From contig JALCCG010000061.1 in NCBI GenBank assembly GCA_023212695.1, forward strand, positions 1-64,000: a stretch of DNA of 64,000 nt, in the 5' to 3' direction. Each line of letters opens with the position of its first letter. Position 1 is the stretch's first letter. Positions 10,971 to 20,010 of the stretch are shown here, one piece after another. Source of the stretch: Sporisorium sorghi (taxonomy: Eukaryota; Basidiomycota; Ustilaginomycetes; Ustilaginales; Ustilaginaceae). The position numbers were made by a program, and so were the translations under genes. The notes beneath the pieces were generated by a model. It saw only the letters and a list, made by a program, of their open reading frames with translations. It had not been told where the DNA came from and did not search any database.

Positions 10971-11122
10971 GACTGAGCCTTCAACGACTCACAAGTCTTG
11001 CTGCACACATTCAAGACGCAGAAATGCAAGAAACGATTCCAGTTCGTTCAATGACAGATGGTGAAAGCTGTGAAGTCCTTTTGTATTGCGGTGAGGTTTG
11101 CGTGTGTGGAGCAAAGCGCGCA
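10971..11122. terminator. Convergent 3' ends, Zn2Cys6 gene and PAF1
   Basis: 152 bp separate two convergent stop codons, so both transcription terminators and polyadenylation sites must fall here or overlap the neighbouring gene. No canonical AATAAA is obvious. Confidence 0.35.
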
Positions 11123-13243
11123 TCAATCATCGTCTTCGTCCATGGCCGCTGCCGCTGCTGCGGAACGCGACTGTTCGGATTGATCATCGGCTGAAGCGGC
11201 AGCAGAGCGTCGACTGCGGGATCGTCGTCCACCGCCTTCGACACCCTGGTCGAGACCTTCACCGGCTTCACCGGCTTCCGCACGCAGAGCTGCGAGCTCC
11301 TCGTCTCCGTCGACTGTGCCATCTTCATCATCGCTAGCATCTTCTTCATCGTCATCGTCGCTAGCGTCGTCGTCGGCCTGCTCATCAGGCTGATCGTCCT
11401 GGTCCTGGTCTGGGTCGGCAGCATCAACGTCGCCGTTTGCATCGACACTTCCCTCCCGCTCCTTGGTCCCATCTTGCTGAGCATCTGCAGCACCGTTCGC
11501 CGCAGCCTCAGCATCGCCCTGCTCAGCCAGACCATCTTGAATCTCCTCCTCCTCTTCTGCCTCTTCGTAAGGATCGAGCTCGCCGACATCGTCGACCTGG
11601 CTTCGGAGGTGGAGCCTGTGCAGCTGTTCCCTCTCGTGGAGCTCGCGGTTGGAAAGAACGATGGCGTCCCACTTGCCGGGATACCTTCGGTCTCGGTTGC
11701 GGAGCTTTTCGTTGTTGGTGAACCTGGATCGCCAGACACGGAGGGTGAAGCGCATGCCGACCTTGTGGTAGTAGGCGCGTGCGCGGGGGCGCGACTCGCT
11801 GGTGATGCCTTGGCCGTCGGGCTGTTCGCTGCGCTCCTTGCCTTTGGTGGCAGCGGATCTCCTGGACCGCTTCTGGCGCTCGAATTGAGACTGGGGAGGA
11901 AGGGTGGAGTCGACTTGACTGGCGGCAGCGTCTTCGGCATCGTCGGCATCGTCGTCGTCGCCGAAGAGGTCGTCATCATCATCGTCCGCTTTCGAAGGGG
12001 CAGATTTGACACCTTTGATGGGGTCGACATCGGCATCCGGGTCTGGATCGGGGATGCCGTCGTCGAGGGTGAGGAGAAGGACGTCGTGGGCGCTCTCTGT
12101 GGTGTCCTTGGGCACATAGTCGCGCGAGAGCTTGAAGGGGGTTGCGTAGTCCTTCTTGAGCAGTTTTGGCTCGGGCTCTTCGTCGTCGACTTCGGGCGGG
12201 ACGGGGAACTTGCCTGTCCTTCTCCTCTTGCGCAGTCTGCGGGCATTGTTCTCCTCGATGTCGCGATTGTCGATGAGCGTCATGGGCGCTTCGGGGTCTT
12301 CGGGAATCTCTTCACCTGCAGGGAGGTAGTAAGAAACACGCTGCTCTCCGTCTGCAGCGCTGACAGGGCGGAAGAGAGCCACGTCGAGACGAGGGTCGGG
12401 CTGAGGAACACCGTTGATGATGCGACCAGGGTGGTCGATGAAACGGACCACCTGATAATCTGTGGCCCAGGTCTCGGGGTCTGGGAGGAAGTCGAAGACC
12501 TGCTCTGCCTTGACGCCCTTCTTGTGCGGGTGGACGAGGCTGGACAAGGGCTTCTGCGCATCGGTGAAGGATTTTTGGATCTTTGCCAGCTGCGCCTCTC
12601 TGGAGACGTCGATGCGTTCGGCGACTTTGGGTTTCTGAACCTGTTGCTGGGCGTTCCTTTGCTGCGCGCTGAGGTACTCGGTCCTTCGTAGCCAAGTGAC
12701 GTCGTCTGCAGCCAGCGTGGCCTTGGCACCTGGGCCGAGAGACTGTGTGTGACGCTGCTGGATGGCGGCCTGGAGGGATGCTTGTGTGGCAGGATCGTCG
12801 GTGGCTTTCAAAGAGGTGATGAGTCCAATTGCACCTGAAGCCGGGCTGGATGAAGCTGCAGGAGGAAGAGTGGATGCAAAGTCTTGGAGGAGGAAAGCGT
12901 CTGCATCGTCGAGGTCTTGCGCATCGAGTTGGGCGGTAGGAGGAACGACGACTTCATCGAGATCACCTTCCCACAGGTTCTGGAAATTGGCGAGGTCGAT
13001 GGGCATACCAGCATGGACATCGACGACGATAGGGATGGGCTGCTGACCGGCGAGTCGATCTGCAAAGTGTGGATTCGCATATCTAGAGGGCTCTGTTGGG
13101 ATCTTGACGAGCTTTGGTGGGTAAGGAGGGACAGGGATGGGGTTGGGATACCTGACGCGGTCGATGAGTTCACGTTTGGAACGTGAGCTGGAAGCCGAAG
13201 CACCAGCACCAGAGCTGGCGCCAGTACCGTTTGAGTACGACAT
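11123..13243 (-). CDS. PAF1: Paf1, RNA polymerase II-associated factor 1
   Basis: A 706-aa intronless frame. The N-terminus carries the signature of Paf1-family proteins: RVRYPNPIPVPPYPPKL, IPTEPSRYANPHFADRL and later DVTWLRRTEYLS. The mid-region has HPHKKGVKAEQVFDFLPDPETW, VRFIDHPGR and FRVSYYLP-like segments of the Paf1 domain (~25-560). The C-terminal ~140 aa is extremely Asp/Glu-rich, as in family members, ending AAAAAAMDEDDD. Paf1 scaffolds the PAF complex with Ctr9, Leo1, Cdc73 and Rtf1, coupling elongating RNA polymerase II to histone H2B ubiquitination and H3 methylation. ATG 13243 (MSYSNGTG) is clear. It is divergent from the SMR-domain gene. Confidence 0.92.
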   Translation of the reverse strand: MSYSNGTGASSGAGASASSSRSKRELIDRVRYPNPIPVPPYPPKLVKIPTEPSRYANPHFADRLAGQQPIPIVVDVHAGMPIDLANFQNLWEGDLDEVVVPPTAQLDAQDLDDADAFLLQDFASTLPPAASSSPASGAIGLITSLKATDDPATQASLQAAIQQRHTQSLGPGAKATLAADDVTWLRRTEYLSAQQRNAQQQVQKPKVAERIDVSREAQLAKIQKSFTDAQKPLSSLVHPHKKGVKAEQVFDFLPDPETWATDYQVVRFIDHPGRIINGVPQPDPRLDVALFRPVSAADGEQRVSYYLPAGEEIPEDPEAPMTLIDNRDIEENNARRLRKRRRTGKFPVPPEVDDEEPEPKLLKKDYATPFKLSRDYVPKDTTESAHDVLLLTLDDGIPDPDPDADVDPIKGVKSAPSKADDDDDDLFGDDDDADDAEDAAASQVDSTLPPQSQFERQKRSRRSAATKGKERSEQPDGQGITSESRPRARAYYHKVGMRFTLRVWRSRFTNNEKLRNRDRRYPGKWDAIVLSNRELHEREQLHRLHLRSQVDDVGELDPYEEAEEEEEIQDGLAEQGDAEAAANGAADAQQDGTKEREGSVDANGDVDAADPDQDQDDQPDEQADDDASDDDDEEDASDDEDGTVDGDEELAALRAEAGEAGEGLDQGVEGGGRRSRSRRSAAASADDQSEQSRSAAAAAAMDEDDD

Positions 13244-13922
13244 GTCTGCGAGGGGGGATGGGCGTTGATGGACAGGAAGGAAAGAAGATCAAACGTGCAC
13301 AGATTGAGTGACACTCGAGAAGAATGCCCAAAAAGGCGCATTCGTCGCTTCGGAGCCGAGATTTGTAAATGTTGCCGAAAGAAGGTGTAACAGTTTCTAA
13401 AAAAAAACGCGCGGCGCCAGAAAGGTGGAGTTGTGTCGTGCCGCTCGAAATGTGCCCCTGAAGGCGAGCAACGGACGGACGGGTGGTCTGTGGGCAAAAT
13501 GCGAGCCTAAATTGAAATCATGTATTTTTTTTATTTTTATTTTTTCGGTGAGGCCGACAGCGGCTGAGTGATTTGAAGTGATCTTGTCCACACGCACGCT
13601 TGTTATCACATCTCAAACTCCGGCGTATCCGCTGCTTTTGCCTCTTGATCGCCATCCATCGTCGCCTTAAGCTCAACTCGGCTCAGCTTGCACCGCGCTG
13701 GCTCATATCAACCACTCCCAGAGTGAGGCGGTGACGACGACGACGACGACGAAGACGACGACACACGCGACCTCTTTGGCGATGCTGTCGTCATCCATGC
13801 ACATTCGTCCACGCCATCGACTTCGGCACCCTTGATCACTCTAGCTTCATCCTCATATCACGCATGCTTGGTGCTCTTTGACGTCCTTAAGCTGCCTCGC
13901 GTCGCCGAGAGAGAGAGAAAAC
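13244..13922. promoter_or_regulatory. Shared divergent promoter region, PAF1/SMR gene
   Basis: A 679-bp region between divergent starts. It includes an A/T-rich run (about 13518-13545) and a GAC trinucleotide repeat (about 13731-13761). A C/T-rich, ATG-poor leader precedes 13923. No defined factor site is assigned. Confidence 0.5.
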
Positions 13923-16900
13923 ATGTCGACGACCAACAAACACAGCGCAGGCAGCTATGCCAAATCCTTTCTCGATTCGCTCTTGGTCACAAACAAGAAT
14001 GGTTCGCTCCACCATCCACAGTCCTTCTCGTCAAGCTCCACCACAGCTACCGCTAATACTGCTACCTCTTCGGCCTCTTCATTTGTAGCAACCTCACTTG
14101 GCGCAGCTCCGCTCCTCACCGCTGCTTTCAAGCCCCACAAGCCATCTTCTCTCTCGTCGTCAGCATCTGCCTCTGCCTCGGAAGATGGCACGGCCGACAG
14201 GGATACATCCGGCTACGATGCCTACCTCCCATCCACTCTCTTGTCTCAAGCAGATTGTCCACAAGACAGCACCAACCATAACGACATCGACGACGACGAC
14301 GATGACGCCTCGTCCATGGCCACTTCCCCGCCGCTCTCTTCCTCGTTCAAGGCGCAGCAGCTTTCCCTACAGGCCCTCTCTCACCATCGCACCTTCTCTT
14401 CGTCCAGCAGTCGCAGAACCTCCACCTCGGCTCCGACCCCGGATTATACCGCAGACATCCTCGCCATGCTCAACGACCAGCATCTCGACGAGGAAGAGCG
14501 CATCGACAAGGTCAGAGCCACGCTCGCCAATGCGCTGTATGCCATCGAGGGCGTCCCCTCGCCCTCTGCACGCATCGACAACCTCGTGCTCGATCTCATG
14601 CACCGTCATCGCGAGGATGTACAGCCAAGCGGCGTCCAGTTTCTGTCAAACCCCAACCAGTCGCCTGTTCGCCGTTCGGCCAGCATCCGCTCTTTCTCCA
14701 CCTCGCGTCCATGGACCCCCACCAGACCATCCTTTTCGCCCTCCGCGTCCTTTGCTGGCACTCCCACAGAGCTCACACCATCTGCCTTTGGACTTGCCCA
14801 GCGCCCGACTTCTCCGCATCTAGGTTCAAGTGCCTTGGCCTCTCTCACTTCAACCACCAGTCCCGTGTGGTCTTCTGCCACCGTCAATACCGCCGCCAGT
14901 CCACGACCCCATCCAGGCGTCATCGGCTCAGGCTCACCACGCGCTTCACCCAAACCATGGAACCGCACCCTCTCCAACCTTTCCACCACCAGTCTCACTT
15001 CCTCCAACGGTGCTGCCTCTGCCGCTGCTGCTGCTTCGCCCATGTCCTCGCTGCCTCCAGGTGTCATTGGCAACGCAGCCAGCCGACCTGCTTCTCCCTC
15101 GCCATTTGGCTCGCCCAAGCTCAACATTGCAGCTACCGAGTTCAAGCCGCGCACAAGCTCCTCCACCACCTCGGCTGCTCCAGCTGCTGCACTCACCCCA
15201 ACTCGTCCAGCGCCCCATCTCGTGCGCCGTCCCAGCTCCAACGCCAGCAGCACCAATCTCGCCTTGGCAAACAAGAGTCACGCCGGCGCAGGCGACGATG
15301 ATGATGACGAGTTCTCGCCCTTCGGTACCATCAAACCTGCACAACAGCAGCCTCTTAGCTATGCCGGCTTCACCACCTATGACCCTGATGCTGGCTGGAC
15401 CGCGGCGCATTCAATCGGCGGTGCAGACCCATACAAAAGCAGCTGGCCCGATTCTGCTGCAGGCGCTGCATTCGGTTCCTCGGAAGGCGATGCTTCGGGC
15501 CCCGAGCCAACAGCACCTCTCACACCATTCGACATGCTTTACTCGATCCTCGTCACCGGTACCAAAGCTGGCTCTTCCGAATGGAGCCCAGAACAGGTCG
15601 ACGAGGCGCTCGTCATGCACAATTACGACGTCGAAAAGACCTTGAATGCCATCTGGGAAAACGACGGCAAGCCCTTGGGTGATGGGACGCGCTCGCTGCT
15701 GTCCAGTGGGCCTTCTGCCCCTCGCATGCTCCCCGGAGCAGCAACGATCAGTTCGCCCCGCTTCGTGCCGGCTCCGTTGCCAGCTACCGCCGGTGTCAAG
15801 GCCGGAGTCAACGTCATGTCCAGGGAAGCGCTCGGCCTTTCTGCTGCCCGTGGTCAGCGTCCTGCTCTGTCCAGGTCCGGATCCTCGCAGCTCACCCCGC
15901 GATTCGAAGCAGCAGCTGCACAAGGCGCCTCGGGTGCAGGTGCTAACCGTATCTGCAGATACTATCTGGCCGGTGAATGCCGCCGAAGCGACTGCCGCTT
16001 CTCGCATGACTTGGACAACCGAGCCGTCTGTCGATATTGGCTCAAGGGTCATTGCGCCCACAATCCATGCAACTTCCTGCACGACTATGATGCGCTCAAC
16101 CAACTTGCCACGGGCATCGTGTCGGGTCTGCATGTCAACGACGCCAGCAATCAGCAGCCAGCAGCGGGGGCATCCGACGGCGTCAATGCGTGGGGGTCTG
16201 CGGGAGCATCCAATGGAGCCAAGGACGACTTTCCCGAACTCGGTGCAGGAGCTAAGGATGCTTCTTCGAAAACGTCGTACGCTGCCACGCTCGGAGGAGG
16301 CGCGGATCCATCCCGAAACAGATGGGCTTCTACCGTGCAGAAGAGGGCGCCAACGGATGCTGCGACCAGGGCTCAAGGCGACAATCAGAGCGTCATTAGC
16401 ATTCACTCGAAAGCAGCTCCCATCCGCTCACAGCCGGGTTCGAGTGCGCTGGATTCCAAGCAATCCGGCAAAGGTGTTGGCACGGGCCCGCGCGCCTCAG
16501 CGCGACTGCCTCTGCGCCCCTCGGCTCTCCTGCCAACGCTGCTGACGGGAAGCAGTGCGGCCGAGACATACCAAACACACCGAGGCGATGCACTGTCGCT
16601 CGCAGAGCAACGCAACAAGCTGCTCGCACGGGCTTCCGAAGCATATCGAAGAGGCGATGTTGCTTCGGCAAAGAAGTTCAGCAAGGAAGCTTCGTCGCTC
16701 AATCATCAGTACGAGGACGAGTCGCGCACGGCGGCGCATGCCATTGTCAAGGAGCGTATGCGCGAGCTGCGCTCTCGTCTCAACGATCCGAATGCCTCGG
16801 GCTCCAACGCGTCGTGTCAGAGCAACGAGGCTGGGGCGCGAAATCTGCGCGGCAAGATTGTCGGCAGCGGACTCGGGCTCTGCCTCGGCGTCGTGCGTCC

Positions 16901-17222
16901 AGGTTCGCTTCAAGGCAGCCAGGCGTCGTCCATCACAGCAAATCTGTCCGTGGACGAGCGCACAGAATGTCTGTTGGATCTGCACGGCCTGCACGCGAAG
17001 GAGGCGGTGGAGCTGACCGAGGAGTTCTTGCTCGGGCTCGAGGCCGAAGGCTTGCAGGGGTTGGCGTATCTGGCTATCGGCAAGGCCAAGCACAGCAGCA
17101 AGGAGACCGACAAGCGACGTGTCAAGGTGGGCGCATTCATCAAGCAGTTTCTCAGCAGCTATTCGTATCCGTTTGCTGAGAGCGATGGCGTGCTGGTCGT
17201 TGATCATCTGACACACTCTTGA
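13923..17222 (+). CDS. CUE-like, CCCH zinc-finger and SMR-domain protein (Cue2/N4BP2-type)
   Basis: 1,099 aa without introns. In order: a Ser/Thr/Pro-rich N-terminus with a conserved helical stretch (around DYTADILAMLNDQHLDEEER); a CUE/UBA-like helix bundle (~537-582, DMLYSILVTGTK to VEKTLNAIWEN); two tandem CCCH zinc fingers (~677-727, CRYYLAGECRRSDCRFSH then CRYWLKGHCAHNPCNFLH); a DUF1771 helix (~880-945); and a C-terminal SMR domain (~1015-1095) with the LDLHGLHAKEAVEL motif. Yeast Cue2 and human N4BP2, which share CUE, DUF1771 and SMR parts, cut mRNA at collided ribosomes; a similar RNA-quality role is inferred here. The usual TGxGxHS loop of SMR domains reads I-G1053-K-A-K-H-S, so the second glycine is replaced. 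ATG 13923 is chosen; upstream extension begins at TTG. Confidence 0.85.
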   Translation: MSTTNKHSAGSYAKSFLDSLLVTNKNGSLHHPQSFSSSSTTATANTATSSASSFVATSLGAAPLLTAAFKPHKPSSLSSSASASASEDGTADRDTSGYDAYLPSTLLSQADCPQDSTNHNDIDDDDDDASSMATSPPLSSSFKAQQLSLQALSHHRTFSSSSSRRTSTSAPTPDYTADILAMLNDQHLDEEERIDKVRATLANALYAIEGVPSPSARIDNLVLDLMHRHREDVQPSGVQFLSNPNQSPVRRSASIRSFSTSRPWTPTRPSFSPSASFAGTPTELTPSAFGLAQRPTSPHLGSSALASLTSTTSPVWSSATVNTAASPRPHPGVIGSGSPRASPKPWNRTLSNLSTTSLTSSNGAASAAAAASPMSSLPPGVIGNAASRPASPSPFGSPKLNIAATEFKPRTSSSTTSAAPAAALTPTRPAPHLVRRPSSNASSTNLALANKSHAGAGDDDDDEFSPFGTIKPAQQQPLSYAGFTTYDPDAGWTAAHSIGGADPYKSSWPDSAAGAAFGSSEGDASGPEPTAPLTPFDMLYSILVTGTKAGSSEWSPEQVDEALVMHNYDVEKTLNAIWENDGKPLGDGTRSLLSSGPSAPRMLPGAATISSPRFVPAPLPATAGVKAGVNVMSREALGLSAARGQRPALSRSGSSQLTPRFEAAAAQGASGAGANRICRYYLAGECRRSDCRFSHDLDNRAVCRYWLKGHCAHNPCNFLHDYDALNQLATGIVSGLHVNDASNQQPAAGASDGVNAWGSAGASNGAKDDFPELGAGAKDASSKTSYAATLGGGADPSRNRWASTVQKRAPTDAATRAQGDNQSVISIHSKAAPIRSQPGSSALDSKQSGKGVGTGPRASARLPLRPSALLPTLLTGSSAAETYQTHRGDALSLAEQRNKLLARASEAYRRGDVASAKKFSKEASSLNHQYEDESRTAAHAIVKERMRELRSRLNDPNASGSNASCQSNEAGARNLRGKIVGSGLGLCLGVVRPGSLQGSQASSITANLSVDERTECLLDLHGLHAKEAVELTEEFLLGLEAEGLQGLAYLAIGKAKHSSKETDKRRVKVGAFIKQFLSSYSYPFAESDGVLVVDHLTHS

Positions 17223-17550
17223 CAGTGAATGCAAAGGACAATAATAGGAAATTTTCGATCATAACGATCATAAAGTAGTGGACTGTGCTCTAGTTGCTCG
17301 TCGCAAGGTTGAGTGTGAGAGTATGCTTGAAGTGATTGGGAGTCGAAGGAGCAGGAGTTCGTTGATGGTGCGCAGCTCGTTGTGGAAAGAGTTCGGGTTT
17401 CGGCGACGCAATTTTTTCTTCGAGACGCTTTTCTTCCTCCACACTTCGATTGTTCTCCTCCTGAACTTCCTTCTCAACTCCCTCGACCTCTTCAACGTAC
17501 CACCCTTTCCACTGACCTCACCAGCCGTCACGCACACCATCGGACTCTGC
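17223..17550. other. Intergenic region and C/T-rich leader before DEG1
   Basis: 328 bp. The second half (about 17400-17550) is strongly pyrimidine-rich, as in other leaders of this window. It is open in the DEG1 frame and has in-frame ATGs at 17323 and 17365, but their translation looks like read-through of an untranslated leader. Confidence 0.45.
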
Positions 17551-19719
17551 ATGGTACACTCCAGAACCAGGCTGCTGCGACTGATCGACCGACTCCCACT
17601 ATCCACGGTACGATCTCTGTCTACAACCCCTTGCCGTGCCCGCGCCGACACGCTCTCGCGGATCTGGCAGCGCAAGATGGAAGCCAAGGAGCGCTATCGC
17701 GACTGGACCAAGGAGTCTTTGCTCTCACGAATTGCGGAGCTCGAAGCGCAAACGACGTCGCTGCGGGCTGCACAAGCAAGAATCGACACCGAAGCGCACG
17801 TCGCCCGGCTCAACACCGCTGCCCCAACGCACGACAACGACGACGAGACCGGCAAACCAGCGAAGAAAAAGACCGGCGCAGGGAAGAAGGAAAAGAAGCC
17901 AAAGGAGCTTGACTTCGCCTCGTCGCCCTGTCGCAAGATTGCGCTGCGCTTTTCGTACGACGGAGCCGGGTATTCGGGGCTCGCTGCTCAAAATGCCACG
18001 CCGGGGGGCGGATCCGGAAGCACGCTGCCCACAGTCGAGGGGGTGTTGTGGGACGCACTGTGTACAGCACGCTTGGTGGATCCTGCGCTAGGTATGGAGG
18101 GGGCGGGGTTCAGTCGGTGCGGGAGGACGGATCGGGGAGTCTCGGCTGCCGGGCAGGTGGTCGCGCTCTGGGTGCGCAGTAAGAAGGTCAACCAATGGTC
18201 GGAGCGGCTGGAGCAGCAGGAGCAGTTCCCCTCGCCATCACTACCACCTCAACCGTCCGCAGAAGAGTGGCAAGCACTGCAAGCCAAACGAGACGCCAAG
18301 CTGGAAGACGCCGAACTGCCGTATGTCTCGATCCTGAACCGCATCCTGCCCGTCTCGATCCGAGTCCAGGCCTGGTCCCCCGTTCGCAGCAACTTTTCCT
18401 CGCGCTTCGACTGCACCTACCGCCACTACAAGTACTTCTTCCCCTGCGGGCCACCGTCGCTCTTCTACCCTCCCCCCGCCTCCACCTCGTCTGCTGCTGT
18501 CACGGCTGCAGTGCAGCCGGCGCAGGACGCCGGAGCGACGCGCCTGGACATCGCGCTGATGCGCGACGCCGCCCGCCGCCTGCTCGGCGAACACGACTTC
18601 CGCAACCTGTGCAAGATCGACGCGAGCAAGCAGATCACCAACTACCGCCGGCGCATTGACGGCGTCTCCATCGACCGTGTTAGCGCGCACTGGCCGTCGA
18701 CACATCGCAACGTTACCGATGAAGGGGAGGATGGCGGGGAGACGGAGCACATGTACGTGCTGAACCTGCGCGGGACGGCGTTCCTATATCATCAGGTGCG
18801 CAACATCATGGCGATTTTATTTTTAGTCGGGGCGAAGCTAGAGAAGCCGCAGGTGGTGGAGGAACTGATGAACACCGAGTTGGGGGCGATCGCGGCGGAT
18901 CGCATTCGGATGCGCTTGGCCGCACAGAGCGGGGTGAAGGACACGGCGAACTCGTCTGCAGGCCAAGAGGCGCAAGAGGGGGAGATCAAGTGGTGGCTGC
19001 CCGTCAACGCGACCTCCACCTCCTCCACTGACAACACCCCACAAGGTCTGCCGATGTGGATGCACAGCGCGCTCTCCACGTCCCCCTCGGACTACGCCGC
19101 CTCCGACGCGGCGCTGGAGGTGTACGCGACCAAGCCGAACTACGAGATGGCCGCGGACCGCCCACTCGTGCTGTGGGAATGCGGGTTTTTGCCGTCCGAT
19201 GTCGAATGGCGCACTGGCACGTATGACGGCCCGATGGCCGATATCAAGCCCGGAGAGGAGGCGGAGGGATGCGCTACAGCGAGCAGCGCGCTGCTGCGCG
19301 TGCACAAGCTGTGGACTCAGCACGCGGTGTCGACCGAGCTGTGGCGCCATTTTGTGCTGGCAAGCCCTTCGCCGCGGGATGCAGGGGTGTTGAAGAGTAG
19401 GACGCGGTTCGACGAGGCGTGCTTCCCGTGCTTGCCTCGGAGGAGCGGGGTGAGTGGGGAGGAGGTGGAGCAGGAGGGTGGGGAAAAGGAAGGGGTAAGT
19501 GGCGTCATCCCGCTCGGCAACGGCACGGGGAGAGGCGCGGCGAACTACGTCCCGCTGAAACAGAGGCCCAGAGAGGAGCCATACGAGGTCAAGAACAGGA
19601 GGTGGGCCGAGACGACGGGGAAGAGAAGGGCTGAGCGGAAGTCGCTCGCTCAACAGCAGCAGCAGCAGCCGGTGCAGCCGCAGCAGCAGAAGGAGGAGCA
19701 AGAGGCGGAAGATGAGTAG
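17551..19719 (+). CDS. DEG1: tRNA pseudouridine(38/39) synthase Deg1/Pus3
   Basis: 722 aa from ATG 17551. A Deg1-type coiled N-terminus (RDWTKESLLSRIAELEAQ) precedes the TruA-fold catalytic domain. This shows IALRFSYDGAGYSGLAAQ, the catalytic motif CGRTDRGVSA (Asp194), ILNRILPVSIRVQAW, FSSRFDCTYRHYKYFF, DFRNLCKIDASK and FLYHQVRNIM. The family makes pseudouridine at positions 38 and 39 of the tRNA anticodon stem-loop. The N-terminal 42 residues are Arg/Leu/Ser-rich with R21-S-L-S-T-T, resembling a mitochondrial presequence; a second ATG at 17677 (better context, AAGATGG) would give a shorter cytosolic/nuclear form. The C-terminus beyond the domain is Glu/Gln-rich with a polyglutamine tract. 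It is convergent with the next gene. Confidence 0.9.
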   Translation: MVHSRTRLLRLIDRLPLSTVRSLSTTPCRARADTLSRIWQRKMEAKERYRDWTKESLLSRIAELEAQTTSLRAAQARIDTEAHVARLNTAAPTHDNDDETGKPAKKKTGAGKKEKKPKELDFASSPCRKIALRFSYDGAGYSGLAAQNATPGGGSGSTLPTVEGVLWDALCTARLVDPALGMEGAGFSRCGRTDRGVSAAGQVVALWVRSKKVNQWSERLEQQEQFPSPSLPPQPSAEEWQALQAKRDAKLEDAELPYVSILNRILPVSIRVQAWSPVRSNFSSRFDCTYRHYKYFFPCGPPSLFYPPPASTSSAAVTAAVQPAQDAGATRLDIALMRDAARRLLGEHDFRNLCKIDASKQITNYRRRIDGVSIDRVSAHWPSTHRNVTDEGEDGGETEHMYVLNLRGTAFLYHQVRNIMAILFLVGAKLEKPQVVEELMNTELGAIAADRIRMRLAAQSGVKDTANSSAGQEAQEGEIKWWLPVNATSTSSTDNTPQGLPMWMHSALSTSPSDYAASDAALEVYATKPNYEMAADRPLVLWECGFLPSDVEWRTGTYDGPMADIKPGEEAEGCATASSALLRVHKLWTQHAVSTELWRHFVLASPSPRDAGVLKSRTRFDEACFPCLPRRSGVSGEEVEQEGGEKEGVSGVIPLGNGTGRGAANYVPLKQRPREEPYEVKNRRWAETTGKRRAERKSLAQQQQQQPVQPQQQKEEQEAEDE

Positions 19720-20010
19720 ACGATGGGAGCAAGTCATGCAATCATGTGTTGTCGGCAAAGCTCGTTTTTGGTCTCATCGGTTGACTTCTGAGAGAGGAAT
19801 GATGCTTCGATGCTTGAAGAATCTCACTGAGCAAGATGCACCTCAACTGTTCACACAAGCCCGAGACACGCACAGAAGGGAGACGGATGAGAGCCGTCTT
19901 TCAGCATCAGCGGGAGAAGTGCATTGAGATTGAGTTCTACCAACGTCCAAAGTCGCATTTTGGATCGACACGAGAGCCTGCAGAAGATCGTCCACAAACG
20001 ACCGAACATT
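19720..20010. terminator. Convergent 3' region, DEG1 and RsfS-Rrg9-AsnRS gene
   Basis: 291 bp between two convergent stops, presumed to hold both polyadenylation regions. No recognisable structure beyond that. Confidence 0.35.

Noticed and set aside
11474..12691. A 405-codon plus-strand open frame opposite PAF1
   Set aside because: It mirrors the PAF1 coding strand, whose Asp/Glu- and Ser-rich codon bias leaves few antisense stops. Its translation is Val/Leu/Gly-rich and has no domain.
15411..16406. A 331-codon minus-strand open frame opposite the CCCH-SMR gene
   Set aside because: Lies over the CUE and zinc-finger coding region; no motif and no plausible start context.
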